Assembly: GCF_014324365.1 (NCBI RefSeq)
Contig: NZ_QEIG01000021.1
Location: 1 to 33,477 of the forward strand
DNA length: 33,477 nt
Direction: 5' to 3'
Origin: Algoriphagus sp. AK58
GTDB lineage: Bacteria > Bacteroidota > Bacteroidia > Cytophagales > Cyclobacteriaceae
A program made the translations under genes and the position numbers. Positions 8,872-17,364 of the stretch are shown here, one piece after another. The stretch's first letter is position 1. Each line of letters starts with the position of its first letter. The notes under the pieces are model-generated. The model was not told the origin of the DNA and did no database searches. It saw only the letters and a list, made by a program, of their open reading frames with translations.

Positions 8872-9594
8872 ATGAAAACCCTATTGATTCTCACAGGTCA
8901 TACCAAAGGACTTGGTCATGCCATTTTGGATCAATTCCTTTCTTTGGAAGGGATTCAGGTCGTTGCCTTGTCACGGTCTAGCTTGGAAATAGCACATTCC
9001 AATCTAACTGAGATTGCCTTGGATCTCAGTGATTTGAATGGCTTGGAGGCAAATTTGCCCAAGTTTTTCCCCAAAGTACAGGTTGACCGGTATATCCTCA
9101 TCAACAATGCCGGATGGATAGGGGAGGTGAAGCCTGTGGGCAAGCTCAATCCAAAAGGGATACAGCGGGTGATGAATCTGAACCTGCTGGCACCGATGAT
9201 TTTGACAGATGCCTTTGTGAAAGCATATGGTCAGCAGAAGGGGCAGAAAATCATTTGCAATATCAGCTCAGGAGCTGCTCATAAACCCTTACCTGGCTGG
9301 GGAGAATATTGTTCGAGTAAAGCAGGTTTGGCCATGTTTTCCAAGGTGGCAAATGAGGAATTAAAATCTTTGGGTTTTCGAGTGTTTTCTTTAGCCCCCG
9401 GAATAGTGGATACCGAAATGCAATCTGAAATCAGACAAGCCGATGTTCAGAATTTTCCAGCCCTAGATCGTTTTGTGGGTTACAAAAGAGATGGGAGGCT
9501 TACTTTGCCGGAAGAAGTTGCCGCAAAGATTTTCTATCTGATATCCCACCCTGAGCATTTTGAAGAGGTGGTACAGGATGTGAGAGATTTTTAA
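8872..9594 (+). CDS. Short-chain dehydrogenase/reductase (sepiapterin/benzil reductase-like)
   Basis: A 240-residue classical SDR oxidoreductase using NAD(P)H. The cofactor-binding TGHTKGLG motif is at residues 8-15, NNAG at 78-81, the catalytic Ser in NISSGA near 133, and Tyr146 and Lys150 in YCSSK. Its overall style is closest to the sepiapterin reductase / benzil reductase group of small bacterial SDRs, but the substrate cannot be inferred. It begins 33 bases after hslU with no terminator between, so it may be co-transcribed. Its TAA stop overlaps the TAA stop of the convergent sixA gene within the four bases TTAA. Confidence 0.88.
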   Translation: MKTLLILTGHTKGLGHAILDQFLSLEGIQVVALSRSSLEIAHSNLTEIALDLSDLNGLEANLPKFFPKVQVDRYILINNAGWIGEVKPVGKLNPKGIQRVMNLNLLAPMILTDAFVKAYGQQKGQKIICNISSGAAHKPLPGWGEYCSSKAGLAMFSKVANEELKSLGFRVFSLAPGIVDTEMQSEIRQADVQNFPALDRFVGYKRDGRLTLPEEVAAKIFYLISHPEHFEEVVQDVRDF

Positions 9595-10082
9595 GTCTTC
9601 TTTTTTGGGAAATCCACAAACCAAACTTCTGCTGTTTTGGGGCCAAAGTCTTTCCAATGTTCGGATTTTAGCTTGAATCCAAACTGTCCGGAAGTAGGCA
9701 GGTTTTCAATTTTACCACCCAGGTATTCGATCAAGTCATTGAACCCGGGATTATGACCAACGAGGAATAAGGTGTTTTTTGAATCCTTCTGCTGGTGGAT
9801 ATATTTCAAAATGGCATTGGGTGAGGCGTGAAAGAGATTTTTTTCACAAATGATTTCTTCCTCAGGAAATTCAAGTTCTTTGGCGATGATGCGGGCAGTC
9901 TCTGCAGCTCTGATGGCAGTCGATGAAAGGAAGAGGTCAGGATAAATGCCTCTCTTTTTTAACCGTTTGGCCATTTTGGGCGCATCCCGAAGTCCACGCT
10001 CAGCCAAAGGCCTGTCATGGTCACTTAGCCAAGGATTGTCCCAAGCGGATTTTGCATGTCTGATCAAAATAATTTTTTTCAT
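9591..10082 (-). CDS. sixA: SixA-type phosphohistidine phosphatase
   Basis: A 163-residue histidine phosphatase of the RHG/phosphoglycerate mutase superfamily. The catalytic His9 lies in LIRHAKS, with Arg8, Arg58 and the second catalytic His110 in VGHNPGF completing the expected pocket. The small single-domain size matches SixA, which removes phosphate from histidine in phosphotransfer proteins. It converges on the SDR gene with stops sharing TTAA, and its start faces the cold-shock gene across an 88-bp AT-rich divergent promoter region. The SixA label is a family-level assignment; the physiological target is unknown. Confidence 0.87.
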   Translation of the reverse strand: MKKIILIRHAKSAWDNPWLSDHDRPLAERGLRDAPKMAKRLKKRGIYPDLFLSSTAIRAAETARIIAKELEFPEEEIICEKNLFHASPNAILKYIHQQKDSKNTLFLVGHNPGFNDLIEYLGGKIENLPTSGQFGFKLKSEHWKDFGPKTAEVWFVDFPKKKT

Positions 10083-10105
10083 TTTGGCAGAAAATAAACG
10101 ATTAT

Positions 10106-10136
10106 TTTGTTTTTTTTAATCAAATATTTACATTTA
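10106..10136 (+). promoter_or_regulatory. Promoter of the cold-shock gene
   Basis: TTTG at 10106-10109 and TACATTTA at 10129-10136 are separated by 19 bases, a close match to the Bacteroidota consensus TTTG-N19-TAnnTTTG with one mismatch. It predicts a leader of roughly 30 bases. Confidence 0.6.
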
Positions 10137-10170
10137 GAGCACTTTCAATTACAATTTATCACAATTCATT

Positions 10171-10362
10171 ATGTTTACCGGAACAGTAAAATTTTACAAT
10201 GAAGCCAAAGGTTTCGGATTTATCGTTGATGACGAAACTCAGGGTGACGTGTTTGTACACGCTACTGGGTTAGTTGACAAAGTTGCTCAAAACGACAAAG
10301 TTACCTACGACATCAAAGATGGTAAAAAAGGACCCAACGCCATCAACGTCAAAAAGGCCTAA
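10171..10362 (+). CDS. Cold-shock protein, CspA family
   Basis: A 63-residue single cold-shock domain that binds single-stranded RNA and DNA and melts RNA structure. The RNP1-like motif KGFGFIV is at residues 13-19 and the RNP2-like motif VFVHATG at 27-33. It starts with TGTVKFYNEAKGFGF, the usual family opening, and is complete though slightly short. It has its own promoter-like sequence and its own strong terminator, so it is monocistronic. The high apparent codon regularity and strong signals fit a highly expressed gene; cold induction itself is not shown by the sequence. Confidence 0.96.
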   Translation: MFTGTVKFYNEAKGFGFIVDDETQGDVFVHATGLVDKVAQNDKVTYDIKDGKKGPNAINVKKA

Positions 10363-10391
10363 CATATTCTCTAGAATGTATTAGCTTACTG

Positions 10392-10424
10392 AATCCTCTG
10401 AATGATTTATTCAGAGGATTTTTT
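10392..10424 (+). terminator. Intrinsic terminator of the cold-shock gene
   Basis: AATCCTCTGAAT (10392-10403) and ATTCAGAGGATT (10409-10420) form a perfect 12-bp stem with a 5-base loop and T-tract. The right arm doubles as the last codons and stop of the convergent mscS gene. Confidence 0.92.
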
Positions 10425-12905
10425 GTTTTCGTCATTCTCGGAATCCTTCTCTTCCAGGTTGAATTTGGGCACTTCTTTGATGTAAAGGTCCCGTTGAGGG
10501 TAGGGGATCTTGATATGATTGTTATTGAATGCCTCGAAGATGTCAGACATTACTTTATTGCGGACATCCAGCATGGTATCCATGCTCTCTATCCACAGCA
10601 ATATCCTGAAATCCACTGAACTTTCATTGAAATTTTGCATCAGTACCCTTGGTGCAGGATATTTCAAAATTTCTTCTTTGTCGAGTACTTTTTCGATCAG
10701 CTCCCGGACTTTATTCATATCCGAATCATAAGATACCCCAATGAGAAGTTCGATTCTTCTTTTTTTGTCCGAAAGAGTCCAGTTGATCAAACTTCTTGAA
10801 AGCAATTCACCGTTTGGAACCACAATTTCGGAGCCGTCATAAGCCTGTATTTTACTTGCCCGGATTCCTACCTCTTTGACTTTTCCCGTGAGGGTTCCCA
10901 CCTCAATATCATCTCCGATTTGGATAGGTCTTTCGAAAGCAAGGATCACGCCTGAGACTAGGTTGTTGATGATGGTTTGCAAACCAAAGCCAATACCTAC
11001 CGAAAGGGCACCCAGCACAATTGTAATTTTGTCCAAGGGGATTTTAGCAGCTGTAGCAGCAATGATAAAGCCTACTGTAAGTACTCCAAGTCTGATCAAA
11101 AGGACTGAGCTTCCCAGTTTTTTACTTCTGGTGTCTGTCTTTTTTTGATCCTTGAGGGAAATGAAATAGGCTAGATTATTGGCGATGATGAAAGAAGCAT
11201 AAACCAAACCCAAAAACAGCAGAATGCCTCCGAAAGTGAAAGTGGCTTCTCCAAGTGATCTTTCGGTGGAAAGTATTTCGGTCAGCAATTCGCCGACATA
11301 ATCACTCAAGGCAAGATTATGAAGGAAAATGATCAGCCAGAAAAAGACTGCCAAAAACAGGAATAAACTCCTGCTTCGTTTTTGGATGGCCTGAAAATCC
11401 AGAAATGAAGTCAAATCATCGGTGCCCTTCCTGTTTTCCAACAGGATGTAAATGATCTCCATGACTGCTTTGACAAAGAAATACATGCAGACCCCATAAA
11501 TAAATCCCACCGTTCCTGCCACGCTCAGGATTTTCGCCAAGCTGAATCTGCCTAACACATTGGCAAGAAAACCGGAAATCAAAAAAATCATGGTTAGAAG
11601 CTTCAGTTTGTTTAAAAACAAAACTTCATTGGCGTCGTCAGATTCAAATTTTTTGGGGATTTGCCAGAGCAGGAATAGGTAAATCAAATTACTGATTTGG
11701 AAATACATCCGCTCTTGATAGGCGATTTCCCAGTAAAGATTACTGATCGAGACAAATACAAATGCGAAAACCAGAACAAGCCATTTTAAGGCGCTCGATA
11801 ACTTGAATCTGCTGAAAATTAAAATAGTGGAGAAAATAACCTGTAAATAGATAAAGAAGGTTAATAGGGCTATAGATCCCGTGTCAAACAAGAAAAAAAC
11901 CAAAGGCAGCACGGCCATCATAGTGGTAGCCAATACCTGATTTTTAAGGTAGTTGGTTCTTCCCAGTATGATTGCTCCGAATTCTTTGTCTTTGGAGATT
12001 TTCAAGACAATTCGTTTTAAGGCCAGATAGCCTATTAAAAGAACCAACACGGAAAAAATACTGAGGGAGGGATGAAGGAAAAGTTGCCTTTTTAGAAAAA
12101 AGAAATTGAGCGAAAGCGATTCCTTGGTGATATCCAAGATGGATTTGGGAGAAGGAATGTCATAGGTTTCCCAGAAATAGTTGATTTCTTTTTTGAGGAG
12201 ATTTTTTTCGAGGAAGGTCTTATTGGTGTCCACATACCGTTCCAATTCCAGCAATCCTATGGTAATTCGACTGAGTTTTGCCTGGTAGGTGGCAGCAAGT
12301 AGCTCTTGTTGATAAATGGTGCTATCCAGATAGTGGATATTGATTCTTAAATTTTGAATTTCATCTGAGTAAGCTGTCAGCAGCGTAGTATCCCGGAGTT
12401 TGTACAAGAAAAAATCGTCCCTTTTTATGGCCCTTAAGGTGCTGTCCAGGTATTGAAGCCTATCGAGTCTGGATTGGGCTAGTTGATCCAACTCCTGGTT
12501 ATTTTCTTTTATGGAGCCAAGAATTCGCTCTAAAGCTAAAATGTATCTGAAATTGAACTTGGTGTTCGGAGTTTTGACACGGTTTTCCAAAGCTCTTAGG
12601 GTTTCCTCCATTTCCGGTATTTCTTCGTGGAAGCGTATCGTATCCAGCTTGTCCTGAAGTTCGATTCGGATTTCATTGGCCAGGAGACTAAAAGTTTTTC
12701 CCTTTCTAATCAGCTCCTCCAAACTTGGGAAGTCAGCATCAAAACGGGTTGTTCGGTTGGAGAGCGTGTCTTTGACCAACAAGCTGTCCTTGGCAGAGAC
12801 AAAAAGTGAATCCGAAAAAGACCGCTTTACACTGTCTTGGGAAAACACCTCTGTGGGCAAGGAAAAACAAAGACAGAATAGAAGTTGGAGAAAGATTTTT
12901 TGCAT
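10407..12905 (-). CDS. Large MscS-family mechanosensitive channel with periplasmic domain
   Basis: An 832-residue membrane protein. A signal peptide ending near VFS-Q (residue 23) is followed by a helical, coiled-coil-prone periplasmic region to about residue 260. A series of about ten hydrophobic segments then spans about 275-650. The C-terminal MscS core shows the pore-lining helix with GIGFGLQTIINNLVSG, then the beta domain with RPIQIGDDIEVG and VPNGELLSRSLINWT. This layout resembles the large MscK/YbiO-type channels that release solutes on hypo-osmotic shock. The last codons overlap the cold-shock terminator, so the two genes converge tightly. It is a single-gene unit facing hsp20 divergently. 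Confidence 0.93.
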   Translation of the reverse strand: MQKIFLQLLFCLCFSLPTEVFSQDSVKRSFSDSLFVSAKDSLLVKDTLSNRTTRFDADFPSLEELIRKGKTFSLLANEIRIELQDKLDTIRFHEEIPEMEETLRALENRVKTPNTKFNFRYILALERILGSIKENNQELDQLAQSRLDRLQYLDSTLRAIKRDDFFLYKLRDTTLLTAYSDEIQNLRINIHYLDSTIYQQELLAATYQAKLSRITIGLLELERYVDTNKTFLEKNLLKKEINYFWETYDIPSPKSILDITKESLSLNFFFLKRQLFLHPSLSIFSVLVLLIGYLALKRIVLKISKDKEFGAIILGRTNYLKNQVLATTMMAVLPLVFFLFDTGSIALLTFFIYLQVIFSTILIFSRFKLSSALKWLVLVFAFVFVSISNLYWEIAYQERMYFQISNLIYLFLLWQIPKKFESDDANEVLFLNKLKLLTMIFLISGFLANVLGRFSLAKILSVAGTVGFIYGVCMYFFVKAVMEIIYILLENRKGTDDLTSFLDFQAIQKRSRSLFLFLAVFFWLIIFLHNLALSDYVGELLTEILSTERSLGEATFTFGGILLFLGLVYASFIIANNLAYFISLKDQKKTDTRSKKLGSSVLLIRLGVLTVGFIIAATAAKIPLDKITIVLGALSVGIGFGLQTIINNLVSGVILAFERPIQIGDDIEVGTLTGKVKEVGIRASKIQAYDGSEIVVPNGELLSRSLINWTLSDKKRRIELLIGVSYDSDMNKVRELIEKVLDKEEILKYPAPRVLMQNFNESSVDFRILLWIESMDTMLDVRNKVMSDIFEAFNNNHIKIPYPQRDLYIKEVPKFNLEEKDSENDENKKSSE

Positions 12906-13033
12906 AAAAGCCGTCTTACGAATCTAAAATAAAAATTAATTCAGAAAGCTAGTAGGTTTTTGTCATTGAGGAAATTGCCGAGAATAGAATTATTCAAACA
13001 GGACATTTTGACTTAATTCTATCTTGAATAATT

Positions 13034-13065
13034 GGGATTTCTGGACAAAATGACCTGAAAATCCC
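13034..13065. promoter_or_regulatory. Imperfect palindrome upstream of hsp20
   Basis: GGGATTT (13034-13040) and AAATCCC (13059-13065) pair perfectly, and the inner bases continue the symmetry imperfectly as CTGGACA and TGACCTG. It lies about 50 bases upstream of the hsp20 start in the divergent mscS-hsp20 region. An operator role is inference. Confidence 0.35.
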
Positions 13066-13115
13066 GCTGGTACAGTATTTACATAGCTGTAATTGTAAAA
13101 CAAACCAACACAACT

Positions 13116-13544
13116 ATGAAACTTGTAAGATACAATCAGTTGGACCCACAGTTTCCGGCGAGCTTTAGCGGAATGCTGGATCGGTTCTTTTCTGACTCTA
13201 TGAGCGCAGCTTTGAAGCAATTTACCCCAGCGGTAGATATTGCGGAAGATGAAAAAGCCTATGAAATCCACGTGGCTGTCCCCGGTGTCAAGAAATCCGA
13301 TTTCAAAATCACGCTTTTGGACGGTAAATTGACTATCTCAGGCGAAAGAAAGCAGGAGGAGAAGAAGGATGGGAAAAATTTCCATACTGTAGAGACCCAA
13401 TACGGAAGTTTTAGCAGATCCTTTTTTCTCCCTGAAGATGTGGTTGCTGATCAGATTGGGGCTTCTTATGAAAATGGAGTACTCCAACTGACATTGCCAA
13501 AAAGAGAAAAAAAGATAACCCAGACCACCATTGAGGTCAAATAA
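13116..13544 (+). CDS. Small heat-shock protein, Hsp20/alpha-crystallin family
   Basis: A 142-residue ATP-independent chaperone that holds unfolding proteins. The alpha-crystallin domain spans about residues 45-135, opening with AVDIAEDEKAYEIHVAVPG and closing with the family signature GVLQLTLPK. A short hydrophobic N-terminal arm includes FSGMLDRFF. Length and order are typical. The gene stands alone, between a 210-bp divergent region containing an imperfect palindrome and a perfect GAAA-tetraloop terminator. Location next to a Deg protease fits stress-response clustering, but co-transcription is prevented by the terminator. Confidence 0.95.
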   Translation: MKLVRYNQLDPQFPASFSGMLDRFFSDSMSAALKQFTPAVDIAEDEKAYEIHVAVPGVKKSDFKITLLDGKLTISGERKQEEKKDGKNFHTVETQYGSFSRSFFLPEDVVADQIGASYENGVLQLTLPKREKKITQTTIEVK

Positions 13545-13550
13545 GGGGAT

Positions 13551-13579
13551 GAGCGGGGAAACCCGCTCTGTTTATTTTT
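13551..13579 (+). terminator. Intrinsic terminator of hsp20
   Basis: GAGCGGG (13551-13557) and CCCGCTC (13562-13568) flank a GAAA tetraloop, followed by a T-rich tail with TTTATTTTT. Confidence 0.93.
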
Positions 13580-13713
13580 GTTATTCTTATGAGCTGCCCA
13601 AAAAGCGGTTAATTCTTGTTAATTTGAGACCTTATATACATCCAAAGACTTTCAAATAATGTCTTATGGGTAGAAAATTTGCAGTATAAATCTTTCTAAA
13701 GAAAACGATAACT

Positions 13714-15216
13714 ATGAGTAAGAGACAGTTCTTTCTTGGGGTACTTCTGGCGGCCTTGGTGGGTGGAGTTGTGGCATTGGCCGGAGTGAGTTTTTTGCTC
13801 AAACCCCAAAATGCAGGCACTTTCGATGAAAAGCAGCAAACAAGCTTTGTAAATCTGCTTTCGGGCGAAAATTTCACTATTCCGGATGGAATCAACTTTG
13901 TGGCTTCTGCCCAACTGGTGACTCCGGCGGTGGTACACGTAAAAAGTCAAGTAGCCTATTCGCCAAGAGCTCAACGTGACCCGATTCAGGAGTTTTTCGG
14001 TATTCCCGATCCCAGAGTCAATCCTCCCGGCCAAGGTGGAACAATGCCTATGAGTTCGGGGTCAGGAGTGATCATTTCTTCAGATGGGTACATCGTCACC
14101 AACAATCACGTGATCGATGGAGCTACCAAAGTAGATATCTCCCTTGATAACAATAAGCGGTATGAGGCCACGGTCATTGGGACAGATCCTACTACTGACT
14201 TGGCTTTATTGAAAATCGAGGCGAATAACCTCCCTTTTGTCAAGTTTGGAGATTCGGATCAAACCAAAATTGGAGAGTGGGTCTTGGCTGTGGGTAATCC
14301 ATTTGATCTCAATTCCACAGTGACTGCCGGAATTATTTCTGCCAAGGCAAGAAACATAGGCATTTTGAGAGGCGTAGAAAATAACCTGCAAATCGAGTCT
14401 TTTCTTCAGACTGATGCTGTGGTAAATCCCGGTAACTCCGGAGGAGCTTTGGTCAACCTAGCAGGTGAACTGATCGGTATCAACACGGCGATTGCTTCCA
14501 ATACAGGTACTTTCTCCGGTTATTCATTTGCAGTGCCCAGCACCTTGGTCAAAAAGGTCATGGACGACCTGATGAAATATGGCGCGGTACAAAGAGGCTT
14601 GTTGGGTGTGTCTATTCAAAGCGTGAGTCCCGAATTGGCTGACGCGCTGGAAAAGAAATTCCCGGTAGAACAAGGCGTCTATGTAGGTGGAGTGAATGAG
14701 AACTCAGCAGGAAAAGAAGCAGGTATCAAAGAGGGCGACATCATCATCAGCATTGATGGAAAGGCAGTAAACAACGTAGCGATGCTTCAGGAAATGGTAG
14801 CAAGAAAGCGTCCTGGAGATAAAGTGGAGGTAGAGTATATCCGTGATGGAAAGACCTCAAAAACCACAGCTACGCTGAAAAACTTCTCCGGCGATACCAA
14901 TATTGTCAAGCGGGAGGTGCCAAAAACTTATTCCTTTGAAGGCCTGACTTTTGAAGATGTCAAGCAGCAGACCAAAGACCAATTGAAGATTACCGGAGGA
15001 GCTGTGATCAAGTCCAATTCCAACGAAAATTGGAGAAAAGCCGGGGCAAGAAACGGCTTTATTATCACCTCGGTCATTTCGGACTCAGGCCGTAAAAAAG
15101 TAACCAATTCACAAGACATGATTGACTTTCTGGAGGAATCCCAAGGACAGGAAATTGTGGTTTTGGGTATGTTCCCGGATGGGACAGACTACTACTTCGA
15201 AGTAGAATTGAATTAA
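13714..15216 (+). CDS. HtrA/Deg-family periplasmic serine protease (second copy)
   Basis: A 500-residue protease/chaperone of the envelope. A single N-terminal hydrophobic signal-anchor spans about residues 7-29. The triad is His132 in TNNHVID, Asp162 in TTDLALLK and Ser242 in NPGNSGG. PDZ1 spans about 285-385 with GVYVGGVNENSAGKEAGI, and a divergent PDZ2 covers about 405-500. Unlike the first copy it keeps a clean linker with the FFGIPDP loop and stronger PDZ1 conservation, so it is the better candidate for the housekeeping DegP/DegQ. It is monocistronic, with a strong terminator directly after. The distinction between degP and degQ cannot be made from sequence. Confidence 0.95.
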   Translation: MSKRQFFLGVLLAALVGGVVALAGVSFLLKPQNAGTFDEKQQTSFVNLLSGENFTIPDGINFVASAQLVTPAVVHVKSQVAYSPRAQRDPIQEFFGIPDPRVNPPGQGGTMPMSSGSGVIISSDGYIVTNNHVIDGATKVDISLDNNKRYEATVIGTDPTTDLALLKIEANNLPFVKFGDSDQTKIGEWVLAVGNPFDLNSTVTAGIISAKARNIGILRGVENNLQIESFLQTDAVVNPGNSGGALVNLAGELIGINTAIASNTGTFSGYSFAVPSTLVKKVMDDLMKYGAVQRGLLGVSIQSVSPELADALEKKFPVEQGVYVGGVNENSAGKEAGIKEGDIIISIDGKAVNNVAMLQEMVARKRPGDKVEVEYIRDGKTSKTTATLKNFSGDTNIVKREVPKTYSFEGLTFEDVKQQTKDQLKITGGAVIKSNSNENWRKAGARNGFIITSVISDSGRKKVTNSQDMIDFLEESQGQEIVVLGMFPDGTDYYFEVELN

Positions 15217-15233
15217 TCAGAATCCATTCATAT

Positions 15234-15260
15234 AAAAGCCGGTGCAAACCGGCTTTTTTT
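15234..15260 (+). terminator. Intrinsic terminator of the second Deg protease
   Basis: AAAAGCCGG (15234-15242) and CCGGCTTTT (15249-15257) form a nine-pair stem with a 6-base loop and more T. Confidence 0.92.
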
Positions 15261-15307
15261 ATGCCTGCTTTTTTCTACTTTCAAATTCAATAAACCCACC
15301 AAACCTT

Positions 15308-16582
15308 ATGAATAAAAACCTATTTCTAGTCCTGATTTGCTTGATCGGAATGCAATCCAGCCTGACTGCTCAGGTGATTTCTCCGGCAGGAAAAACGCCC
15401 GTAGCCGGCATCTCTCAAGAGCGTGTGAACAAATTGGACGCCATGCTGGAAGAAGCAATTCAAAGAGAACAAGTGCCCGGCTTAGTAGCGATGGTAGTCA
15501 AAAACGGTCAAGTGGTCTATCATTCGGCCAAGGGCTTTGCAGATGTGGAAAGCGGGAAGAGCATGGAGAAAAATTCCATTTTCCGGATTGCCTCCCAGAC
15601 CAAAGCAATTACCTCCACAGCAATCATGATCCTATGGGAAGAAGGCAAATTCCGCTTGGATGATCCGATTTCCAAATACATTCCTGAATTCAAAAACCCT
15701 CAGGTCTTGAACACCTTTCGCTATGCGGATACCACCTATACTACCAAACCAAGCAGTCGAGAAATCACCATTCGCCACCTCTTGACTCACACTTCAGGCT
15801 TAGGCTATGGCGTGATCGATGGGGATGAGCGGATGAAAATGATTTACCACAAAGCCGGAGTGGTGGATCTGTTCACCACTGAAAAAGTGACCATTGGAGA
15901 AAGTGTCAAGCGACTGGCTAAGCTTCCTCTTCACCACGAACCTGGAGCCAAATACACCTACAGCGAGGGATTGGATGTCTTGGGATATCTGGTAGAGATC
16001 ATTTCAGGAAAACCCTTTGATGTCTTTTTGAAGGAACGGATTTTTGATCCAATTGGGATGAACGATACCCGATTTTATCTGAGCGAAGCACAAGCTCCAA
16101 GACTGGTGACAGTGCACACTCGCAAGGATAACAAATGGGCCTCGTATCCGGTGACATTTTATGATCCTGCCTATCCTAAAACTGGCGCAAAGACCTTTTT
16201 CTCCGGAGGAGCAGGCCTTTCCAGTACGACAGAAGATTATGCCAAGTTCCTTCAGATGTATCTGAATGGAGGGATTTACAACGGCAAGCGTATCCTCAGT
16301 CCGCATACCATCCATACCATGATGCAAAATCAAGTTGGGGATCTTTGGAATGCTGACCGCTACCATGGGATAGGATTCGGTGTCGTGACGGACAAGGGCG
16401 TGGCCATGGGCGGAATGGGCAGCAAAGGCACCTTTGATTGGGGAGGGTATTTTAACACCCAATACTTTGCCGATCCTCAGACGGGTATTATCGGGTTGAT
16501 TTTCAAACAAACCTCTGGTGCCGGAAACGGGGATGAGACGGGTTGGAAGTTCCGTCAGATGGTATTTACATTGGTGGAGTAA
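15308..16582 (+). CDS. Secreted serine hydrolase, beta-lactamase/class C-like family
   Basis: A 424-residue protein of the S12/beta-lactamase-like superfamily, which includes esterases, D-amino-acid amidases and penicillin-binding proteins. The start was placed at the ATG at 15308 because the longer reading frame begins inside the preceding terminator, and because the peptide from 15308 is a clean signal peptide, MNKNLFLVLICLIGMQSSLTA. The nucleophile is Ser96 with Lys99 in ASQTK, and the second motif is Tyr218-Ser-Glu. A C-terminal glycine-rich GGMGSKGTFDWGG region probably supplies the third motif. The substrate is unknown. It is followed at once by two REP-like palindromes and a terminator. 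Confidence 0.9.
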   Translation: MNKNLFLVLICLIGMQSSLTAQVISPAGKTPVAGISQERVNKLDAMLEEAIQREQVPGLVAMVVKNGQVVYHSAKGFADVESGKSMEKNSIFRIASQTKAITSTAIMILWEEGKFRLDDPISKYIPEFKNPQVLNTFRYADTTYTTKPSSREITIRHLLTHTSGLGYGVIDGDERMKMIYHKAGVVDLFTTEKVTIGESVKRLAKLPLHHEPGAKYTYSEGLDVLGYLVEIISGKPFDVFLKERIFDPIGMNDTRFYLSEAQAPRLVTVHTRKDNKWASYPVTFYDPAYPKTGAKTFFSGGAGLSSTTEDYAKFLQMYLNGGIYNGKRILSPHTIHTMMQNQVGDLWNADRYHGIGFGVVTDKGVAMGGMGSKGTFDWGGYFNTQYFADPQTGIIGLIFKQTSGAGNGDETGWKFRQMVFTLVE

Positions 16583-16584
16583 GT

Positions 16585-16608
16585 GTGGTGTGTGGGGACA
16601 CCCACCAC
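16585..16608. repeat. REP-like palindrome, copy 1
   Basis: GTGGTGTGTG and CACCCACCAC pair with one mismatch around a GGGA loop, beginning two bases after the hydrolase stop codon. It shares its left arm exactly with copy 2. Confidence 0.6.
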
Positions 16609-16631
16609 GGCGAGAAAATAAGAGGTTTTTA

Positions 16632-16655
16632 GTGGTGTGTGAGGGCACATACCAC
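16632..16655. repeat. REP-like palindrome, copy 2
   Basis: GTGGTGTGTG and CACATACCAC pair through a G-U wobble around an AGGG loop. Same size and spacing of arms as copy 1, in the same orientation, 47 bases further on. Confidence 0.6.
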
Positions 16656-16668
16656 AGCGCGGTTTTAG

Positions 16669-16713
16669 CCACAGATGCACAGATTAGTTTTATCTATGCA
16701 TCTGTGGTTTTTT
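16669..16713 (+). terminator. Terminator-like hairpin after the secreted hydrolase
   Basis: CCACAGATGCA (16669-16679) and TGCATCTGTGG (16697-16707) pair perfectly, followed by six T. The right arm also encodes the last residues of the convergent HAD gene. Confidence 0.7.
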
Positions 16714-17364
16714 GATTTCGGTAAGGATCTCTTTGAAATTCGAGTATGCAGCTTCACAACCCATTTCTACCAGTTCTTTTTTGGTGTGTGTAGTGGCTAT
16801 GCCAATTACTCTTAGACCTGCTGCTTTTGCAGAACGTATTCCCCCTCCGGAGTCCTCGAAGACCATGGCTTTGTCTGGCTTTATCCCAGCTTTTTCCAGG
16901 CTTTTTATAAAAATCTCCGGATCTGGTTTTCCTTTCAGTACCTCATGTCCTCCGGTGATGGTAAGGAAATGGGAGCGAATGCCCAAGCCATCAAGGGTGA
17001 AATCAATGTTGTTTTGATCGCCCATCGTGGACAAGTGGATGGAAATACCCAGTCCTTTTAACTGCTCCAAAAAAGAAGTCAATCCCTCAATTTCCTTTAA
17101 ATGTAACTTATAGATATTACGGAAGGTGATTTCTTTTTCTTCACCCAATTCAATTCGTTTCTCTCTGGAATGCTCATGAGGGAAAAACCTTCTGATCATC
17201 TCGTGAATGGTCCCATGGTTTTGGGCATGAAACTCTTCTGGGCGAAGGTGAATACCATGATTTCCCAAGAATCTCAACCAAGCTTCCTGATGAAATGGAA
17301 TACTGTCCACCAAGGTGCCATCCATATCAAAAAAGACAGCCTCAAGTTCCTTTAAAATGTTCAT
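16690..17364 (-). CDS. HAD-superfamily phosphatase, beta-phosphoglucomutase-like
   Basis: A 224-residue HAD-family hydrolase. Motif I FFDMDGTLVDS gives nucleophile Asp13 and acid/base Asp15. A helical cap follows at about 20-85, then a motif II Thr/Ser region, the Lys in GKPDPEIF, and motif IV VFEDSGGG. The cap and length fit the beta-phosphoglucomutase/phosphatase group that acts on sugar phosphates. Its ATG overlaps the TGA of the upstream GH9 gene in ATGA, so it is translationally coupled to a cellulase-like enzyme, suggesting a sugar-phosphate step after glucan hydrolysis. The C-terminal end overlaps a hairpin, so the last few residues may be added sequence. Confidence 0.88.
   Translation of the reverse strand: MNILKELEAVFFDMDGTLVDSIPFHQEAWLRFLGNHGIHLRPEEFHAQNHGTIHEMIRRFFPHEHSREKRIELGEEKEITFRNIYKLHLKEIEGLTSFLEQLKGLGISIHLSTMGDQNNIDFTLDGLGIRSHFLTITGGHEVLKGKPDPEIFIKSLEKAGIKPDKAMVFEDSGGGIRSAKAAGLRVIGIATTHTKKELVEMGCEAAYSNFKEILTEIKKPQMHR

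Noticed and set aside
15242..15307. Upstream ATG-less extension of the secreted hydrolase
   Set aside because: It overlaps the terminator of the Deg protease gene, and the ATG at 15308 begins a good signal peptide.
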